Part shown: one piece after another, positions 11,701 to 24,412 of the stretch
Layout of the letters: each line of letters starts with the position of its first letter
Position numbering within the stretch: the stretch's first letter is position 1
Origin: Megamerina dolium
Taxonomy: Eukaryota; Arthropoda; Insecta; Diptera; Megamerinidae
Assembly: GCA_963854835.1 (NCBI GenBank)
Contig: OY978525.1
Location: 121,083,240-121,147,239 of the forward strand
Direction: 5' to 3'
Length of the DNA: 64,000 bases
Translations under genes and position numbers: made by a program
The notes under the pieces: model-generated
Told to the model about the DNA's origin: nothing
The model's database searches: none
What the model saw: the letters and a program-made list of their open reading frames with translations, nothing else

Positions 11701-14700
11701 TGGTACTCACCTGTCAGCAGTAACAATTTGCCAAAAATGCTTTTTAAAATTCTCTGTGACAAAGCTAAGTTAAAGAGATGTCATAAGGGTTCTGCCGTTC
11801 GGAACCGACTAATATAAGTAGGTCCCTTCTAATGCTGTCCAAATTTAACACGTACAATAGTATTGGAAGAGAAGCTCAGTGGCATCACAATGGGCCTTTC
11901 TGGCCCAAGTGTGTCCTCTCAGAGAGAGAGGACAGCCACAATAACCTAACCTAACCTAACCATTGTCTGCATCATCTGCCAATTCTTATCCCTATACACT
12001 GTATTGTACACTCGCCTATTTACCTTGAAATACACCACCCTGCATACATCAGACAACAATTGTGGCAATGAGATGATCTTCTGTTTGCATTTTTCGAAAT
12101 TGCATGCAACTTCAAAGCAACGTGTAACATTCGACACCACTTGATAGTGCAATGAATCCGTTTTCGAATCGGCGCTCATAATAGAAACACAACGTGTGTA
12201 TGCTTCCAAGAGTGCTTCGATACCCTCTTCGCGGCGCAACTCTTCTGCGTTCAGCGCCGAACAGTGTACAGTATGATAGCAGAGTTCTGAGGCGGCCGTC
12301 AACAATTGAACTTCCTTCGAGAAGAGCTCATCGTCACGTGTCTCCAAACGTATCGTCTTAATGAGCTGAGGATATCCAGCATATTTATATGGACGCAAAA
12401 CTAAAAAAGAAGGAGCATTATTATTCTCGTTCTTATCGAACACACAGCATGCATATACATACCATCTGGATATCGTTCGAAAAGTATGCTTTGTGTACGC
12501 AATATTAGCACAATATTCTTTGGATTTGGTCCGCCACCACTCCATACTGTGCGCGAACAAAGGAACTCGTATGCTTGATTGACTTTTTCGAATATTTCAC
12601 GACCATTTGGATTTTTATCAGGATGATACATTTGCGCCAAGCGATAGTAACTCTTACGGATCATGGACTCATCGGGTTTGGGAGTTTTTGTCAAATCGAT
12701 GCCCAAATCCTGATACGCTTGCTGAATCGTCATTTGAGGCGGCTTCTTTTCAACCTCCGTCCGCCAGGCATCCAATGTATGCTTCAGCAGCTGTACTGGA
12801 TCACTAATTGGCCAATTGGGGAATTTTTGTGTATCGCACAAATGACGCAGATAGTAGATGTGACAGAATAGTTCATTCTCCAATTGTGGATAGCTAATTG
12901 CTGGTATTGCGAGGTATGGATATCTAGTTATAAATATATGGAAGAAAAAAACACAGCGTAAATGACATCATCGACATCAGATATATATATGATATGTATG
13001 CACCTGGCCATTGTGTGACCCTTTAGACGTGGTGTAAAATCAGCAATATGTGCTGAAATTTTCTCAATCAATAATCGTCTCATTTCGGAGCTCCAAATAA
13101 CTTCGGGTGTATCGAATTCACCAAGAAATATTTCAGCGAATTTTTCTGCACTATAATTCTCTAGGAAGCATACCATAGCCTCTGGTAATAATTGACCAAG
13201 TATACTGCGATGCATGATACCAGATTGTGAGGTCTGAAATGAATTATACTTCAAATAATCAACTGAAATCATGGTTAGGTTCATATACTCAACGTACCTC
13301 CTCGCTTCGAAAGCCTTGTTTCATGTGTGTAATTTTGAGAAATTTCGTTACGGGCAATATATTGCTACCAGTATACATGAGCATAAAATAAAACACACCA
13401 GTCAGGTACACTTTAGGCATTTCCGGATTATCTTCCATTATTTGACACAACAGTGTGGCCACACGTTCCAACAAACCGGGATCATGCGTTAAACATACTT
13501 GCACAATGTGCGGCAAGCAAATAAATTCCGACAGCTTACGTGACAACTTCGGTCCTGGTATCAGAACAGCTGCGCCATTTTGTGTACGACTTGGAAAGAA
13601 ACTGGTACACTTAATGAGTATATCGAGAATTTTTGATGACAGCTCAGTTTCATTGTATAGGGCAGTGCCTTTGGCCATCAGACACCATTTCAATTGTGGT
13701 ATTTGTTGCAATGAACGCCAGCCATCCATACCGATGGCCCAGCAACGTGTTTTTGGCGTAATCATACCTTTGTTCCACAACTCCTTCAATTCCGAATAGG
13801 TTATGGGACCTTGTCTTTCTGGCTTCTGACCTTCTTTCTCCATATTATAGTACCAATCTTTTTCCTCATAGGCTTGCATATTGGGACCAGCTTCTATGAC
13901 ATTTGTTTTTGTATTTGGCAATACACGACCTTTATGCAGATGAGCTAGTGTTATTAGATCAACCAAACATTGGACATGCTCCACTAATGGTCGACAATTA
14001 CTTTTCTCCAAGACCAAACATGATACAAGATTGATCAGGGCATCACGCAAAGATGGTGACAAGCACTATAGGGATAATGGAAAGTTATAAAATCCTAATA
14101 GTACATACAATATTGATATAAGACAGTGATTTTTAGAGTATGTCACCGTCATGAAAAACTTTGTCCAAACTTGCGAGTGTTAATTATGGTAAGTTTTTCT
14201 TCTTCTTCTTCTTTAATATTAGATAAAACCAAGGGGTGGTTATTGCGGGTGGAAGAATTATTTGAAAGATGGGTTTAGGGGAAAAGTTTTCGCTGATGCA
14301 CAGGTCGCTTCACTAAGTAACGTAATGCTCAAGAAGGAAATATGTTGTCAGTAAAAAAAAGAACAATATTTGATGTAATTGTCTATTTGGATGGATCTTA
14401 GAATTCAAACATGTTTGTGTGGGACAAAAGTTGTTTATTGTACAGGTAAACATATAATGGAAACATGTAAACATGTTGTGTAAACATGTATACATGTTAT
14501 GTAAACATGTTATGTTGTGTTGGACATGTAAATGTTGCTAAAAATGTATTCTTCGTCACCGTTGTGGGAACGAATCAAGTTTTTGGGAGGAGGATTCCAA
14601 GAAAATAATGCTAATTTAAAAAAAAAACAACTTCAGAATAAATCGAAGTTCTTATCTTAAGCTCTTCCGGATTAAAAAAAAATTAAAAATTAAAATTAAA

Positions 14701-17700
14701 TTCAAAAATTAAAAAAAAGGCTGGTAATGGCCTTTGCATTCGGTTTATTTTCAAAGTAATAGATTAAACGTATTTTCTCCATTCTTTTTTATAATAAATT
14801 TTTTTTAAAACAAATTCTTTTAAATTATTCTTCATTTGAATTCAAGTGACAGTTCACATTTTTCGATTTTTATCGATTAATTTTGTGATGACACTGGATT
14901 GTTCTTAATTTGATGTTAATTTGTGATAAATTACTTAATTTCGAAGTAATTTATTTTAAATTATTACAGGTCTAAAATTACTGTAAGCCGTAAATTACTC
15001 TAGTGTGTACATTATATAAGTTAACCGTCATCTCAACGTATTATTGAGTTATGGGTTTTCGGTAGATTTTCGTAAAGAATATCGGCGTTTTTGGGAACGA
15101 TCAGTCGTAAACGTCAAACTACATCTTCACAAGACTCAATTGGTGTAAGAATTGACGCCAAATGACAATTGTTTGGGTCGTAAGTACGAAAAGCGTTAGA
15201 AAAACCAAAAGAATCGCACAACTCGCCATCTGATTTTACTTTTTGAATTAATTTCTATGGGGAGATTATATCTATAATCTATAACCCTATTATTATTGCC
15301 AAGATACGGCCTCAGATGTTCAAAAAGTGCAGGCTACTGGCTACTCATTTGAACAAGTTTGTAATAATTACTGTCTAAGTATGTAAAACGCAACGCGACG
15401 AATTACTTTGATTTGCCTGCAATTTGTTCTTGTTCTACCCAAAATACAAAAGCAAAACGCACGCAAGAAAAAGTGATTCGTTGCGTCGCGTTTTACATAA
15501 TTGAGCTGTTAATTTCAATTTGGTTGGAAGTATCCTAGGTTGGGTACTCTAAAAAACACCCATTATATGATTGATTATTAGTCTCATTAACTTACACGAT
15601 CACTTAATTGCAGTATGTAAGACATATCACCGAATTTACCAATTTCCTTATGATATCGCATATACACTTTGGCCAATGCTTGTAAAGAAGTCACTGTCAA
15701 TTGATCATCGTTAACACGTTGTCGACATAAAACGCGACGATATAATGCATTAAAAAGTTCAATACTATCATAAAAGAAAAACGAAATGTTGTACATATAA
15801 CTTTCATCTATATGATATTTGAATGTTTGAATACAACTTACGGATCTTTTACCAGATTTTGGGGCCAATCATCCTTTTCCAATATCAAACGTATATAATA
15901 GTCACCAATTTGTATTTCATCAGCCAAGCACTAATTGTTGAAATTGAATTACATTTAATAAACCATCTTATTGGAAAGATATATTCATATGCAATTAAGA
16001 TGCCTAATTTTCAAACTGATTATTGGAACCAAAATTTGAAAGCTTAGCTTTACGTTTTGCTGGTAAAAAACAGCATTTTTTTACGTGTAGGAACTATAAG
16101 GCATCTTATTGTGTGTATATATGTACATAGACAAACCTGATAGGTAACTTCAAATTCTTGATAATTCCAAGCCACAATCATATTGCCAGCCAAATCACGA
16201 TCATTAATAAATTGTCGTAATTCATTCTCGAGTGACAAACGCAACTCTTCCCGCGTCTATTTGATAAATAATATACAAAACGGATATAAAAACCGATAAC
16301 TTCACATACTAATATACGGACGCACCTTGTGATTCCAAATTAAATTCGGCAAACTATGATCTCTGGCAAAATTATAAAAGAAATAAGGCAAATTAATAAT
16401 AGCATCACTAATTTTCTTCTTTTGGCGACGATTACGCAGCACAACTGGACGATTTTTTATTGCTTGAGCAGCGGGATCTTGTTGTTCCAAAAGACTCATA
16501 CCCCAATGTTTAATACCCTAATAGCATAGATTATTTCATTGTCACTCTTTAGAATGCCATATCATCAATTCTACATACCTGTAAATGCTTTTCAATCACA
16601 TTTTGCTTGGTTTTATTGGAATGTTGTATGGCAAATTTAAGATTGTCTCGAAAATTCAGTTTATCTTCCTCAACATCAGTCTCCGGTATGTTCTCCTCGC
16701 TCTCTAGAAACATCAGCAAACCGGCAGGCTAAAATGGATTAGATTAATGTTCATCTTTGACCTAAATGCATAACAAGAACATACAAATATTCTCCTAAAC
16801 AATTCCATTGCCTCTTCGTTATCGGTTATCCAGAGACCGATTAAATGACGTGAGAGTTGACGATGCGTTGCAAGTGTAGGATCATTCGACGGTGTATAGA
16901 GAGCAACGAGTAAATGACGACACAGAGCTGCTTCGTCCAGAGCCAACGATTGCATTTGTTGTGCCACTTGCAATTCACCCTCTTCGATAATAGCACGCAA
17001 CACTAATCCCGCACCTTTAACTATGGCCAATGAGGGATGTTGAAAGAGTTTATACAAATAGCGACCACGTTCGGCAACAAGTTCCAACATTATGTCAAAC
17101 TGTTTACCATCTGTGGTCTCACTGTAAGGCACACATAGGGCAAATGTTAGAAAATCCAACATTGCAGAGAGTACCAATGCTCCACTGCCTTGACTCTGTG
17201 TTATATGTTTGGATGGAAACGAATAAGTTCAAATGCAAAATCATTCTATTTCAAATTAATATATATATACCACATGCATTGTCCACATGTTGAGCAAAGT
17301 TTCTAGAAATGTTTTCGATGAGAGTATGGAAGATTTATTCAATTGCTCCTGTTTGAGATCATGATCGCTATTAACGGAGTGCATTAATGAGTTGATCATA
17401 TCGATTGCCGAATATGTTACAGCCAAGTCTTTACGACGCAAGGATGCTACAATTTTGGTGCCAATTATTTCGCGAAAACTGCAAGAAATTATAAATATTT
17501 TTTTTTAGACAAAAAGTTTTTTGAGTTTTCACTTTCAATTGTTACCCTGGCAAATTCGTAAAGGCCGCATAACCCACTTTACTAGCTAGCAGACGTGTAA
17601 GTGCATGAAATATAGCTTCCAATTCTAAATTATTCAATTGAGCTGTGGGATTTTCCAACTCTTTTTGTGCCAATGCTTGCAAAGCGCTTAATATTAGTTT

Positions 17701-19502
17701 CTCTTTGTTTTCAGCAAATAAACTCTGCAAAAAAAAAGCACAAATAATAGTACAGATATGTTCAGGAATTATTAAACACCAAATTCAAATTTGATGATTT
17801 ATGTCATTATAGTAAGACTGCATCGCATGGGGCAGTCGCTTTCGATGGAAAGTGAAATTCAGAATATGCTCGTGCGTGACTTACATCTTGAGTTACACTA
17901 TATTTAAGACCACTATGTGGTATATTTGCATTGAAACGTTCAAGCACTTCATAACGCCTGGTCGGATTTTGGAAATTATTAATAACCAAACGCAGTAAAT
18001 TGGCTTCGGTCTCTTCGTCGACTGAACTATTGAGTGGCACATAACGTTTGCCACGCGGCGTATTAGCAATACGTATATGAACATCTTGATTACCGCTCGA
18101 ACGTACCGCATCGAGTAGTGTAGCAAGCAGAGAATCTCTAAAAAAGCACAATTAGATACATATTACAACCAAAATACGTTTAAATGAAAATGTTACCTAT
18201 CATTTGTCGAGTAACTGCGTACAATACCATTCTTATATTCGATGTTAAATTTCTGTATATTATCTTTATCACGCACCAAGGCAAATATATCCGATAGCAA
18301 TCGTAATGTGCAGATACTATACGTTTGTGGATCACGCTCCAGCAATGTGGTTTCGGTGAGGCAGAGTATACGCTTAACAGGATCGGGATGACGACATGTT
18401 ATTTTTTGTACTGTAAATTCAGTCATTGACGTTTGAAATTGATCACCACTGCAAAGAGCATTCATGAACAATATATCTCATATTTGATTTGTGTTCCTTT
18501 TTTGCATGCATGCATACATACCTATATTTTCCAAAACGTTGTCTTTCGAACTGTTCTAGCGTTATTTGGCTTTTAAGTATTTTCGTTTCAATGCTAAGAA
18601 ATTGTGAAGAACGTTGTGCAATGTTTTGTACAATTTCATGATGATTGAGTGCTTTGAAAAGATGCAAACGACTAAAGCCACCATAGGCCATAACAATGCC
18701 GCCTTCATAATCGGAAATGCCTACTTGAAACGTACGTGTAGAGATGACAAAATATAAAGTAAACATATAAAAAAGTATAATAAACAAAAACAACAATGTT
18801 ATAACTAAAGAACTCATTCTAATAAACTCTTTCAATAAATTTTTGTTGCAACTCATGTGTGTGTATGTAGTGCATTTAGTGGTGGTACCTATTATGCCTT
18901 CGATGTCTTTGTAAAAATAACTGGTGAGCACTTCATTTGTGGTCGGATCTAGTTGATCTAGTGAGCATGGCGTAACTTCAAGTACAGTGGGTAAACTAAT
19001 GCCGGACCAATGATATTTGTATGCGGGAAAACGCTGTAAAGTAAATTCGCAGAAATAAACAAATAAACATGTTTGTGTAAACTGATGCTTGCACACTCAC
19101 TTGAGAGTTTTTCGGTTTGTCAGCAAATTCTTTATAGTATTTCAATATGGAGCTAAGTATATCATTGCGATACTCGGATGAAAGTTTTATGGAATCCAAT
19201 TTTTTATCCTTTTTTATTGTTAGTATGAATTCATTTGGAATCTGTAAATAATCAGTTAATCAGTATATTATCAGTCAAACAACAAACATATATATGTTAC
19301 AGTAGCTTACATTTGAAGTTTTAGTCGGAGCAGCCGAAACGATATCAGAGTATGTCCAACGATTAGTTAGATCTAATTTTTCTGGATTATAGGTGGAGAT
19401 TCCAGCCGTACCAATCGATAGTATGCGCTTATATTTACCCTTCCATGAGTGTTTGGTCACAAGAAAGCATTCCAAGTCAACATTATCCTTCGGTGGCACC
19501 AT
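5793..19502 (-). CDS. Rme-8: Rme-8 / DNAJC13, endosomal J-domain protein
   Basis: Encodes a large peripheral endosomal protein that recruits Hsc70 through a J domain and works with retromer, WASH and sorting nexins in receptor recycling and clathrin dynamics. I join 27 exons: 19502-19311, 19241-19101, 19033-18889, 18720-18522, 18448-18197, 18137-17885, 17724-17546, 17478-17271, 17195-16785, 16728-16579, 16517-16326, 16256-16137, 15930-15842, 15764-15596, 14065-13298, 13233-13004, 12923-12463, 12400-12024, 10108-9413, 9346-9171, 8099-7559, 7500-7007, 6944-6737, 6677-6510, 6441-6319, 6245-5987, 5908-5793. All phases agree and the total is 2,438 residues, the size expected for a fly Rme-8. An N-terminal PH-like region ([15 protein letters not shown]) begins near residue 11. 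A GYF_2-type domain ([10 protein letters not shown], then [12 protein letters not shown]) lies near 970-1020. The J domain is near 1297-1356 with HPD at about 1333-1335. Armadillo-like IWN repeats (LIWNDN, VIWSSE, YLIWDN) are spread along the protein. The ATG at 19502 was chosen because no upstream in-frame ATG exists and it matches the human N-terminal length. The exon 9413-10108 region carries a fly-specific Ala/Ser/Thr-rich insertion. Confidence 0.97.
8130..8612. repeat. Tandem duplication of about 270 bp in an Rme-8 intron
   Basis: Two adjacent diverged copies of an AT-rich unit. Each has phrases such as AATCTGATTAATCAAAAT, GCTCGATTAATCAC, ACGAAAATTCTGATTAAGC and GATAGTCCC...TATTATTAAA. 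The first copy spans about 8130-8397 and the second about 8398-8612. The unit itself is rich in the palindromic core CGATTAATC. It adjoins the foldback structure to its right and is probably part of the same repeat. Confidence 0.7.
8581..9080. repeat. Long inverted-repeat (foldback) element surrounding a MITE
   Basis: The left arm (about 8581-8650) and the right arm (about 9000-9080) are diverged reverse complements, sharing GAGATATTT, AGAACG.TTTTCGAG and AGTCCC.TATTAT. The arms enclose a separate MITE at 8671-8987. The whole structure lies between Rme-8 exons 9171-9346 and 7559-8099. It could fold into a long hairpin in the transcript. Confidence 0.65.
8671..8987. mobile_element. 317-bp MITE flanked by TTAA, possibly piggyBac-type
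   Basis: Starts GGTGTGTGCGAG and ends CTCGCACACACC, a 12-bp perfect inverted repeat. TTAA lies on both sides (8667-8670 and 8988-8991). A TTAA target is the hallmark of piggyBac-type transposons. The GGTGTG terminus is not the classical CCC..GGG, so the assignment is tentative. There is no coding capacity. Confidence 0.65.
10330..11640 (-). pseudogene. Decayed non-LTR retrotransposon (I/R1/Jockey-like) in an Rme-8 intron
   Basis: On the minus strand, pieces of a reverse transcriptase and an RNase H occur in the expected order. They are [18 protein letters not shown] near 11600-11540, [16 protein letters not shown] near 11060-11000, and a RNase H-like [19 protein letters not shown] near 10470-10400. 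Stops, shifts and missing blocks show it is dead. A SINE (11101-11436) is inserted in it. Clade placement is uncertain. Confidence 0.65.
11101..11436 (+). mobile_element. tRNA-derived SINE, full-length copy (336 bp) with 13-bp target duplication
   Basis: The 5' head resembles a tRNA, with an A box TAGCTCAGTGG at 11111-11121 and a B box GGTTCAATCCC at 11155-11165. It is followed by a body shared with three other copies in the window (TTTTTCTTTCGA, CAGTAACA, GTTCGGAACCGGCTAA, AGAGAAGCTCG). It ends in a T run before the repeated target. The 13-bp direct repeat AAGGGTTGTGATG occurs at 11088-11100 and 11437-11449. It is inserted into the LINE relic, antisense to Rme-8. RNA polymerase III transcription would be expected from the boxes. 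Confidence 0.9.
11668..11879 (+). mobile_element. 5'-truncated copy of the same SINE
   Basis: Body and tail of the SINE without the tRNA-like head, from TTTTATATCGGAAA through GTTCTGCCGTTCGGAACCG to TATTGGAAGAGAAGCTC. It lies in the same Rme-8 intron and orientation as the full-length copy. It is followed by GGCATCACAATGGGCC and a CCTAA run that belong to another repeat end. Confidence 0.8.
11943..11961. repeat. Short (CCTAA)n tract, arthropod telomere-like motif
   Basis: About three and a half CCTAA units, the complement of the TTAGG repeat that ends chromosomes in many insects. Diptera have lost that telomere system. Inside an intron and next to retroelement debris, it is best read as a retroelement tail or microsatellite. 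Confidence 0.6.
15382..15497. mobile_element. Short MITE (about 116 bp) flanked by TA, in an Rme-8 intron
   Basis: The left end TGTAAAACGCAACGCGACG and the right end CGTTGCGTCGCGTTTTACA form an inverted repeat of about 23 bp with two differences. TA lies immediately outside both ends (15380-15381 and 15498-15499). A TA target suggests a Tc1/mariner-type origin. There is no coding capacity. Confidence 0.65.
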
Positions 19503-21062
19503 GTTGATGGAAGTGGGCGCCGCCGCCACTTCTTTATTTACTATTGACTGTGATACAGTTTAGCTGATCCCACACTACACAGTAGTAATCTCGTTTCAAT
19601 GCAAATCAAAATCAAAAATTTTCAACACCTTCAAACGACAAAAACATATCGAATACCAAATTATTATGCAGTTAAATGGAATATATCAAATGATCTATTA
19701 TGTCGCCGCCGTCGTTACTGTTGTCTCACTTGCTCTTTGTACCGGATATATGCGAAAATACTGTTTTCGGCTATGATTGGACGACGTCTATTGTTTTTTT
19801 GGAAATTAATATGAAATCTTTAGTGTTTAATTGATCTCAATTTTAGCTACCAAAGCAATCAAAATAGCAACAAATACAATGCTGATGCCGCTGCTGTGAT
19901 TGTGACAAGTGCAAACGACAAGAAATCAGCAGCCGCAGTAATCGAACAAAAAAGGGGAGTAAACGTCATAATGGACAGCGTCCGATGTATGACGAACGAA
20001 CAATAACGATTGGACAACAACAACGACAACTTCATATCTCAATATGATTTCTCATACTTTTACCAAGCATTTGATATCATCTGGCGTCAATTAAAACAAA
20101 TATGTAATGTAATCAGTAGTCAGTTGCACTTTTATGTACTTTGGAAAAGTCAAAAACAAATTTTCTATTATTTTACACACATATCCAGTTGAAATATTTA
20201 TGTTTTTTACTTTTATATTTTTACCAATTCCTCCGTTCAGTATCAACAACAGTTTCTTACATTTGACAGCTTGTTTTGACAGTAGGGTAGAAGCGCATAT
20301 ATGGGCAAGTTATAAAAAAAGTGTATTACATTTAGGCCCAATTATAGTCAAAGTTAGAATCGGCATTTTCACAATCGGTTCTGACTTTAAGATGATTCTA
20401 ACTTTGGCTATAACTCGGGGTGTTTTTTAAACATTAGAATTAGGATGTATTTAAGAAATTTGGTTTTACCTACACCATGAAATTCAATAAATTTATCATG
20501 GAGCAAAAACTTGCTCAACGTATCGAGTTCGTATAGTTTTCAATTTTAATATATAATTGAAAAAGTTAAAAAAAAGTTCTTGTCTCCAGTAAAGCATTCC
20601 AAAATGCGTTGAAGAAAGTGTGCCATAAGGTAAAAGTCGGACTTGCTGTTAAGAAAATTTTTTTTCTTATTGATTTTATGACACCCCGTCCAGTAACACA
20701 TGATATTTTATCCATGAACCAATTATTATTACAGATCAGCATCAGCTAACCGTGTATGCGTAATAAAATTTGAGAAAAGAGTGACGTAGCGGTTTTCATT
20801 GTTCTCTTTCTTTGTAACATTTCACTTCATTTGATAACAAACAAGGTGTCATATGCGGGCCGTAATGGCCAGAGATTTACATCCTTTTTCTCCTTTGAAT
20901 ACGACGTGATCTTGTCTAATTGGTTCATGTACCTTTTCGTTACTCGTTAAATGGTAACCCTGATATATAGCGAATTTGGACAGCTCTTGCAATATTTACA
21001 TGTTGTCAATTGAATTAATTTTAATTTTGGTTTCATAAATTTTGTACAAACTCGCTACAAAA
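19503..21062. other. Divergent intergenic region between Rme-8 and Cdk5
   Basis: About 1.6 kb between two start codons, expected to contain both promoters and 5' UTRs. Upstream of Rme-8 the sequence becomes locally CAA- and GC-richer (19850-20000), typical of fly 5' leaders. A small hairpin element sits at 20336-20420. I see no additional gene. Confidence 0.5.
20336..20420. repeat. Short hairpin repeat, copy 1
   Basis: The left arm CCCAATTATAGTCAAAGTT and the right arm AACTTTGGCTATAACTCGGG are inverted copies around a spacer of about 33 bp. A related hairpin occurs at 25461-25540 in a flotillin-1 intron, so this is a dispersed small foldback repeat. Confidence 0.55.
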
Positions 21063-22157
21063 ATGCAAAAATATGAGAAATTGGAGAAAATTGGTGAAGG
21101 AACTTATGGTACGGTATTCAAAGGACGCAATAGAGAGACAATGGAGATTGTTGCCTTGAAAAGGGTTCGTCTGGATGAAGACGATGAAGGAGTACCAAGC
21201 TCAGCACTACGAGAAATTTGCCTTCTGAAGGTAAGAAATAGAAAAAAATACCAACTTGTGGAGTTTGTACTATGTAATATGTCGTCTCTGTATTTTACAG
21301 GAACTGAAACATAAAAATATTGTTCGTCTCTATGATGTGCTGCACTCTGACAAAAAGCTAACGTTAGTATTTGAGCATTGTGATCAAGATTTGAAAAAGT
21401 ACTTTGATAGTTTGAATGGTGAAATCGATATGGCAGTTTGTCGCAGTTTCATGTTACAGCTACTGCGTGGTCTTGCCTTTTGCCACAGTCACAACGTCTT
21501 GCATCGTGACCTTAAGCCACAAAATTTGCTCATTAATAAAAACGGCGAGTTAAAATTGGCTGATTTTGGTACTTAATTAAAACCTAATAAAATGTCAAGT
21601 GCTTTTATAAATTAACCATTTCTTTTTTGAATAAGGATTGGCACGCGCTTTCGGCATACCGGTTAAATGTTATTCTGCTGAAGTCGTCACATTATGGTAT
21701 CGGCCACCTGATGTACTTTTTGGTGCGAAATTATATACCACAAGTATTGATATGTGGTCAGCGGGTTGTATATTCGCTGAACTTGCCGATGCTGGTCGTC
21801 CACTATTTCCAGGTTCCGATGTACTCGATCAGTTGATGAAAATATTTCGTGTTCTGGGTACACCTTCAGAAGAATCCTGGCCAGGTGTTACCCATTTATC
21901 TGATTATGTCGCATTACCATGTGAGTTCATTTCAATATGCATAAATAATATATATATATTTAATATGTACATATATGCATACATATATTCGTATTTCAGC
22001 ATTTCCAGCCATTACTTCTTGGAGTCAAGTAGTACCCCGTCTAAATTCGAAAGGACGCGATCTATTACAAAAATTATTAGTATGTCGGCCAAATTTACGT
22101 ATTAGTGCAGAACAAGCAATGCAACATCCATATTTTACGGAAAGTTCGAATCATTAG
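21063..22157 (+). CDS. Cdk5: Cyclin-dependent kinase 5
   Basis: A proline-directed Ser/Thr kinase activated by p35-type partners rather than classical cyclins, acting mainly in neurons on the cytoskeleton, axon patterning and synapses. Exons 21063-21230, 21301-21568, 21636-21920 and 22000-22157 join in frame to 292 residues, exactly the size of animal CDK5. Visible motifs are the glycine loop [11 protein letters not shown] with Thr14/Tyr15, the catalytic lysine in VALKRV (residue 33), and the PSSALRE helix (residues 45-51) diagnostic of CDK5. Also seen are [11 protein letters not shown] and the activation segment [15 protein letters not shown], with Ser in place of the phosphorylated Thr of cell-cycle CDKs. 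The start ATG is [13 protein letters not shown], as in the family. Introns are short (67-79 nt). A polyadenylation-type AATAAA lies near 22556. In Drosophila, Cdk5 and flotillin-1 are, to my knowledge, also neighbours. Confidence 0.98.
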
Positions 22158-24412
22158 GAAATATTACAATCTGAAGGAATCAATTTCAAAGATGGACGTG
22201 GCCAGCGTATGTAATGGCACACAACAAAGAAGAAATCAGAAAAAATAACAATCAATATGTTTTCCCGTCGTTCTTTACTCCAACGTGTAATTAATTTTTA
22301 GATTTTAATTACTACACTTATACATAATATACACAAAAATACGCGTATAATCTAAGTACTTTATAGAAACGAAAAAACCGCTTAATATCTATTGTGACAT
22401 AGAATAGTTTAAGTTACCTTTACGATCTTTATTGTATGATTTAAATTCTCGATTTTCTTATGAAATAAGTTGAAGGAATGTAAGACAATTTCTGATAAAA
22501 CACTTTTTGTAAAAATTTGTAGTGATATATGTTAGTTCTAATCATCTTTATTTTAAATAAACTTAATTTAAATGTATCTTTTGTAATAATTTGGGATGAA
22601 GAATAACGTATTTTTCCTTATTTTCGCCATGTGATTATTGAATGCCTTCCACATAAAACTTTAATAGCTGAAATGAAAGAAAACTTGGGCTGAAAAACAG
22701 GAACAACAAATAAATAAATAAAACAGGAACAACACCCTTGCGCTTTTGCAACTTCTTTTTAATTTCTACTAAAATGGAAATTAGTGAAATTAACTGATAA
22801 ATTAGACTGATTAAATGAGAATTTCTTTCTAGCGTAGTTTAGATAATCTTTATTTTGTACAATTTAAAATATAAAAGCGTCGTAGCTTTGTGGTTCTACC
22901 TTAAATCCCTTAATATCAATCATAAGGTAAAGCAATTGAAGCGAGTAGTTACGTATTCTGTTGCAGCACAACAATTCCATTAGTTTGGCAGCAAAACATT
23001 GATCATGTAATATCTACATTACTCTACCACAATTTACTATTAATTTACAAAGTCAGAGAAAAATCAATGTATTATATAATCTGTTCCAGTGTACAATATA
23101 TAGAGGATTTAAATACACAAAATAATTACATTTCGTCCCTTTATTCTTTTTACACCATGATAATTTTCAATTGGAAAACATTCTAATGTTAAGGCTAGAA
23201 TCGTTTTGGAGAAACTCTTAGGAAAGAACTAAAGCAGTTAGGTTTACTTTAAATAACAGGTATACTATAAAAAAGGTGGAAAAGTAATGAAACAAAAATT
23301 AAGAAAGTTTTTTTTATTTTTCCTTTATTTAACAAATTTTTAACACAAAAGATGAAGTAAAATCATTTACGACATAAACGCATTTATCGATACCATTGAA
23401 AATAGAATATAATTTAACACCCTTGGATATTAAAATCAGCTGGCATATTTGAACGATGTTTAGGATGCTTACTAAAATAGAAAGTAAACCTACTTTTTGT
23501 ATACAATGCGTTTAAATCATCTTATGCTTTGCGCTAAGTAACTTGTGCCATACAACTACATTTAATCTACTTTTTGACAGATGCATAGGATGCGAAAAGG
23601 TGGTAATGCGTTGTCAGGAATTTTAACTTAACACCATAAGATAGATAGGCAAATTTTGAAACATAAAATACTTTTGTGCTGGAGATATTCGTGCTTTTCA
23701 TCCAATAGCGCCCATTTTCTGATATTGTTTTACTTCGAGAAATTTCTATTTTCGTGCGTAAAATGTAAAATGTAAAATATGTATAGGCAGAAGGCGTGAT
23801 TCGTTGGCGAAAATAATCTTATACACCATTTCGTAGCTCGATAGCTCCGTAACTACTACAGTTATCGTGCGAACAGATGAATAGGCAAGCAAGCTAAATT
23901 TCCTTTTATGTAATAATATATTTTTTTCATATCTGTCATGTTTCCTCATAGATTTCGCAAACGATAGAAGTAACTCAATATACGCTTGGCTCTACGAGTA
24001 GAAATTTTACTACAATATGTTTGCGTTATTGCGTAAGTAAGTGCTTCAGGCGCAATTGCCTTTGAGTGATTGTCTGGTTTCTATTCTGCTTATTCTGTGT
24101 TCTTCAGCTTCAATTACATATTTATGACAGCATCCCTAAACTGATAATCGAAGACGGATAACCTCAGACGGTGGTCAAGTAGTGTGTATAATTTGTATTT
24201 AGCTGATTTACATCATCTTCCTGTTCACGTTCCTGGCGCCATATTATTTTCACATACTGTTCGAGTCATATACTGTTCATCATTGAGTTAAATTTAATTG
24301 TGTTTTGTTTTTTACAACGATATCCAAAGTACAGAAGTGTATTTAGATAAACAACGGGTGGAGTTTTGAAGATTTATATTGGAAAAGCGAATATAAGTTT
24401 CAAGACGTCGAA
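22158..24412. other. Cdk5 3' flank and upstream region of flotillin-1
   Basis: AT-rich, with no exon I can support. The first 0.4 kb is expected to be Cdk5 3' UTR. The last few hundred bases before 24413 should include the flotillin-1 promoter and leader. I see no recognisable transposon. Confidence 0.5.

Noticed and set aside
11943..11961. Interstitial telomere
   Set aside because: Only about 19 bp, intronic and adjacent to retroelement debris, in a group without TTAGG telomeres.
19503..19529. Upstream extension of Rme-8 by nine codons (GTG at 19527-19529)
   Set aside because: There is no ATG in the extension; the ATG at 19500-19502 gives the family-like N terminus.
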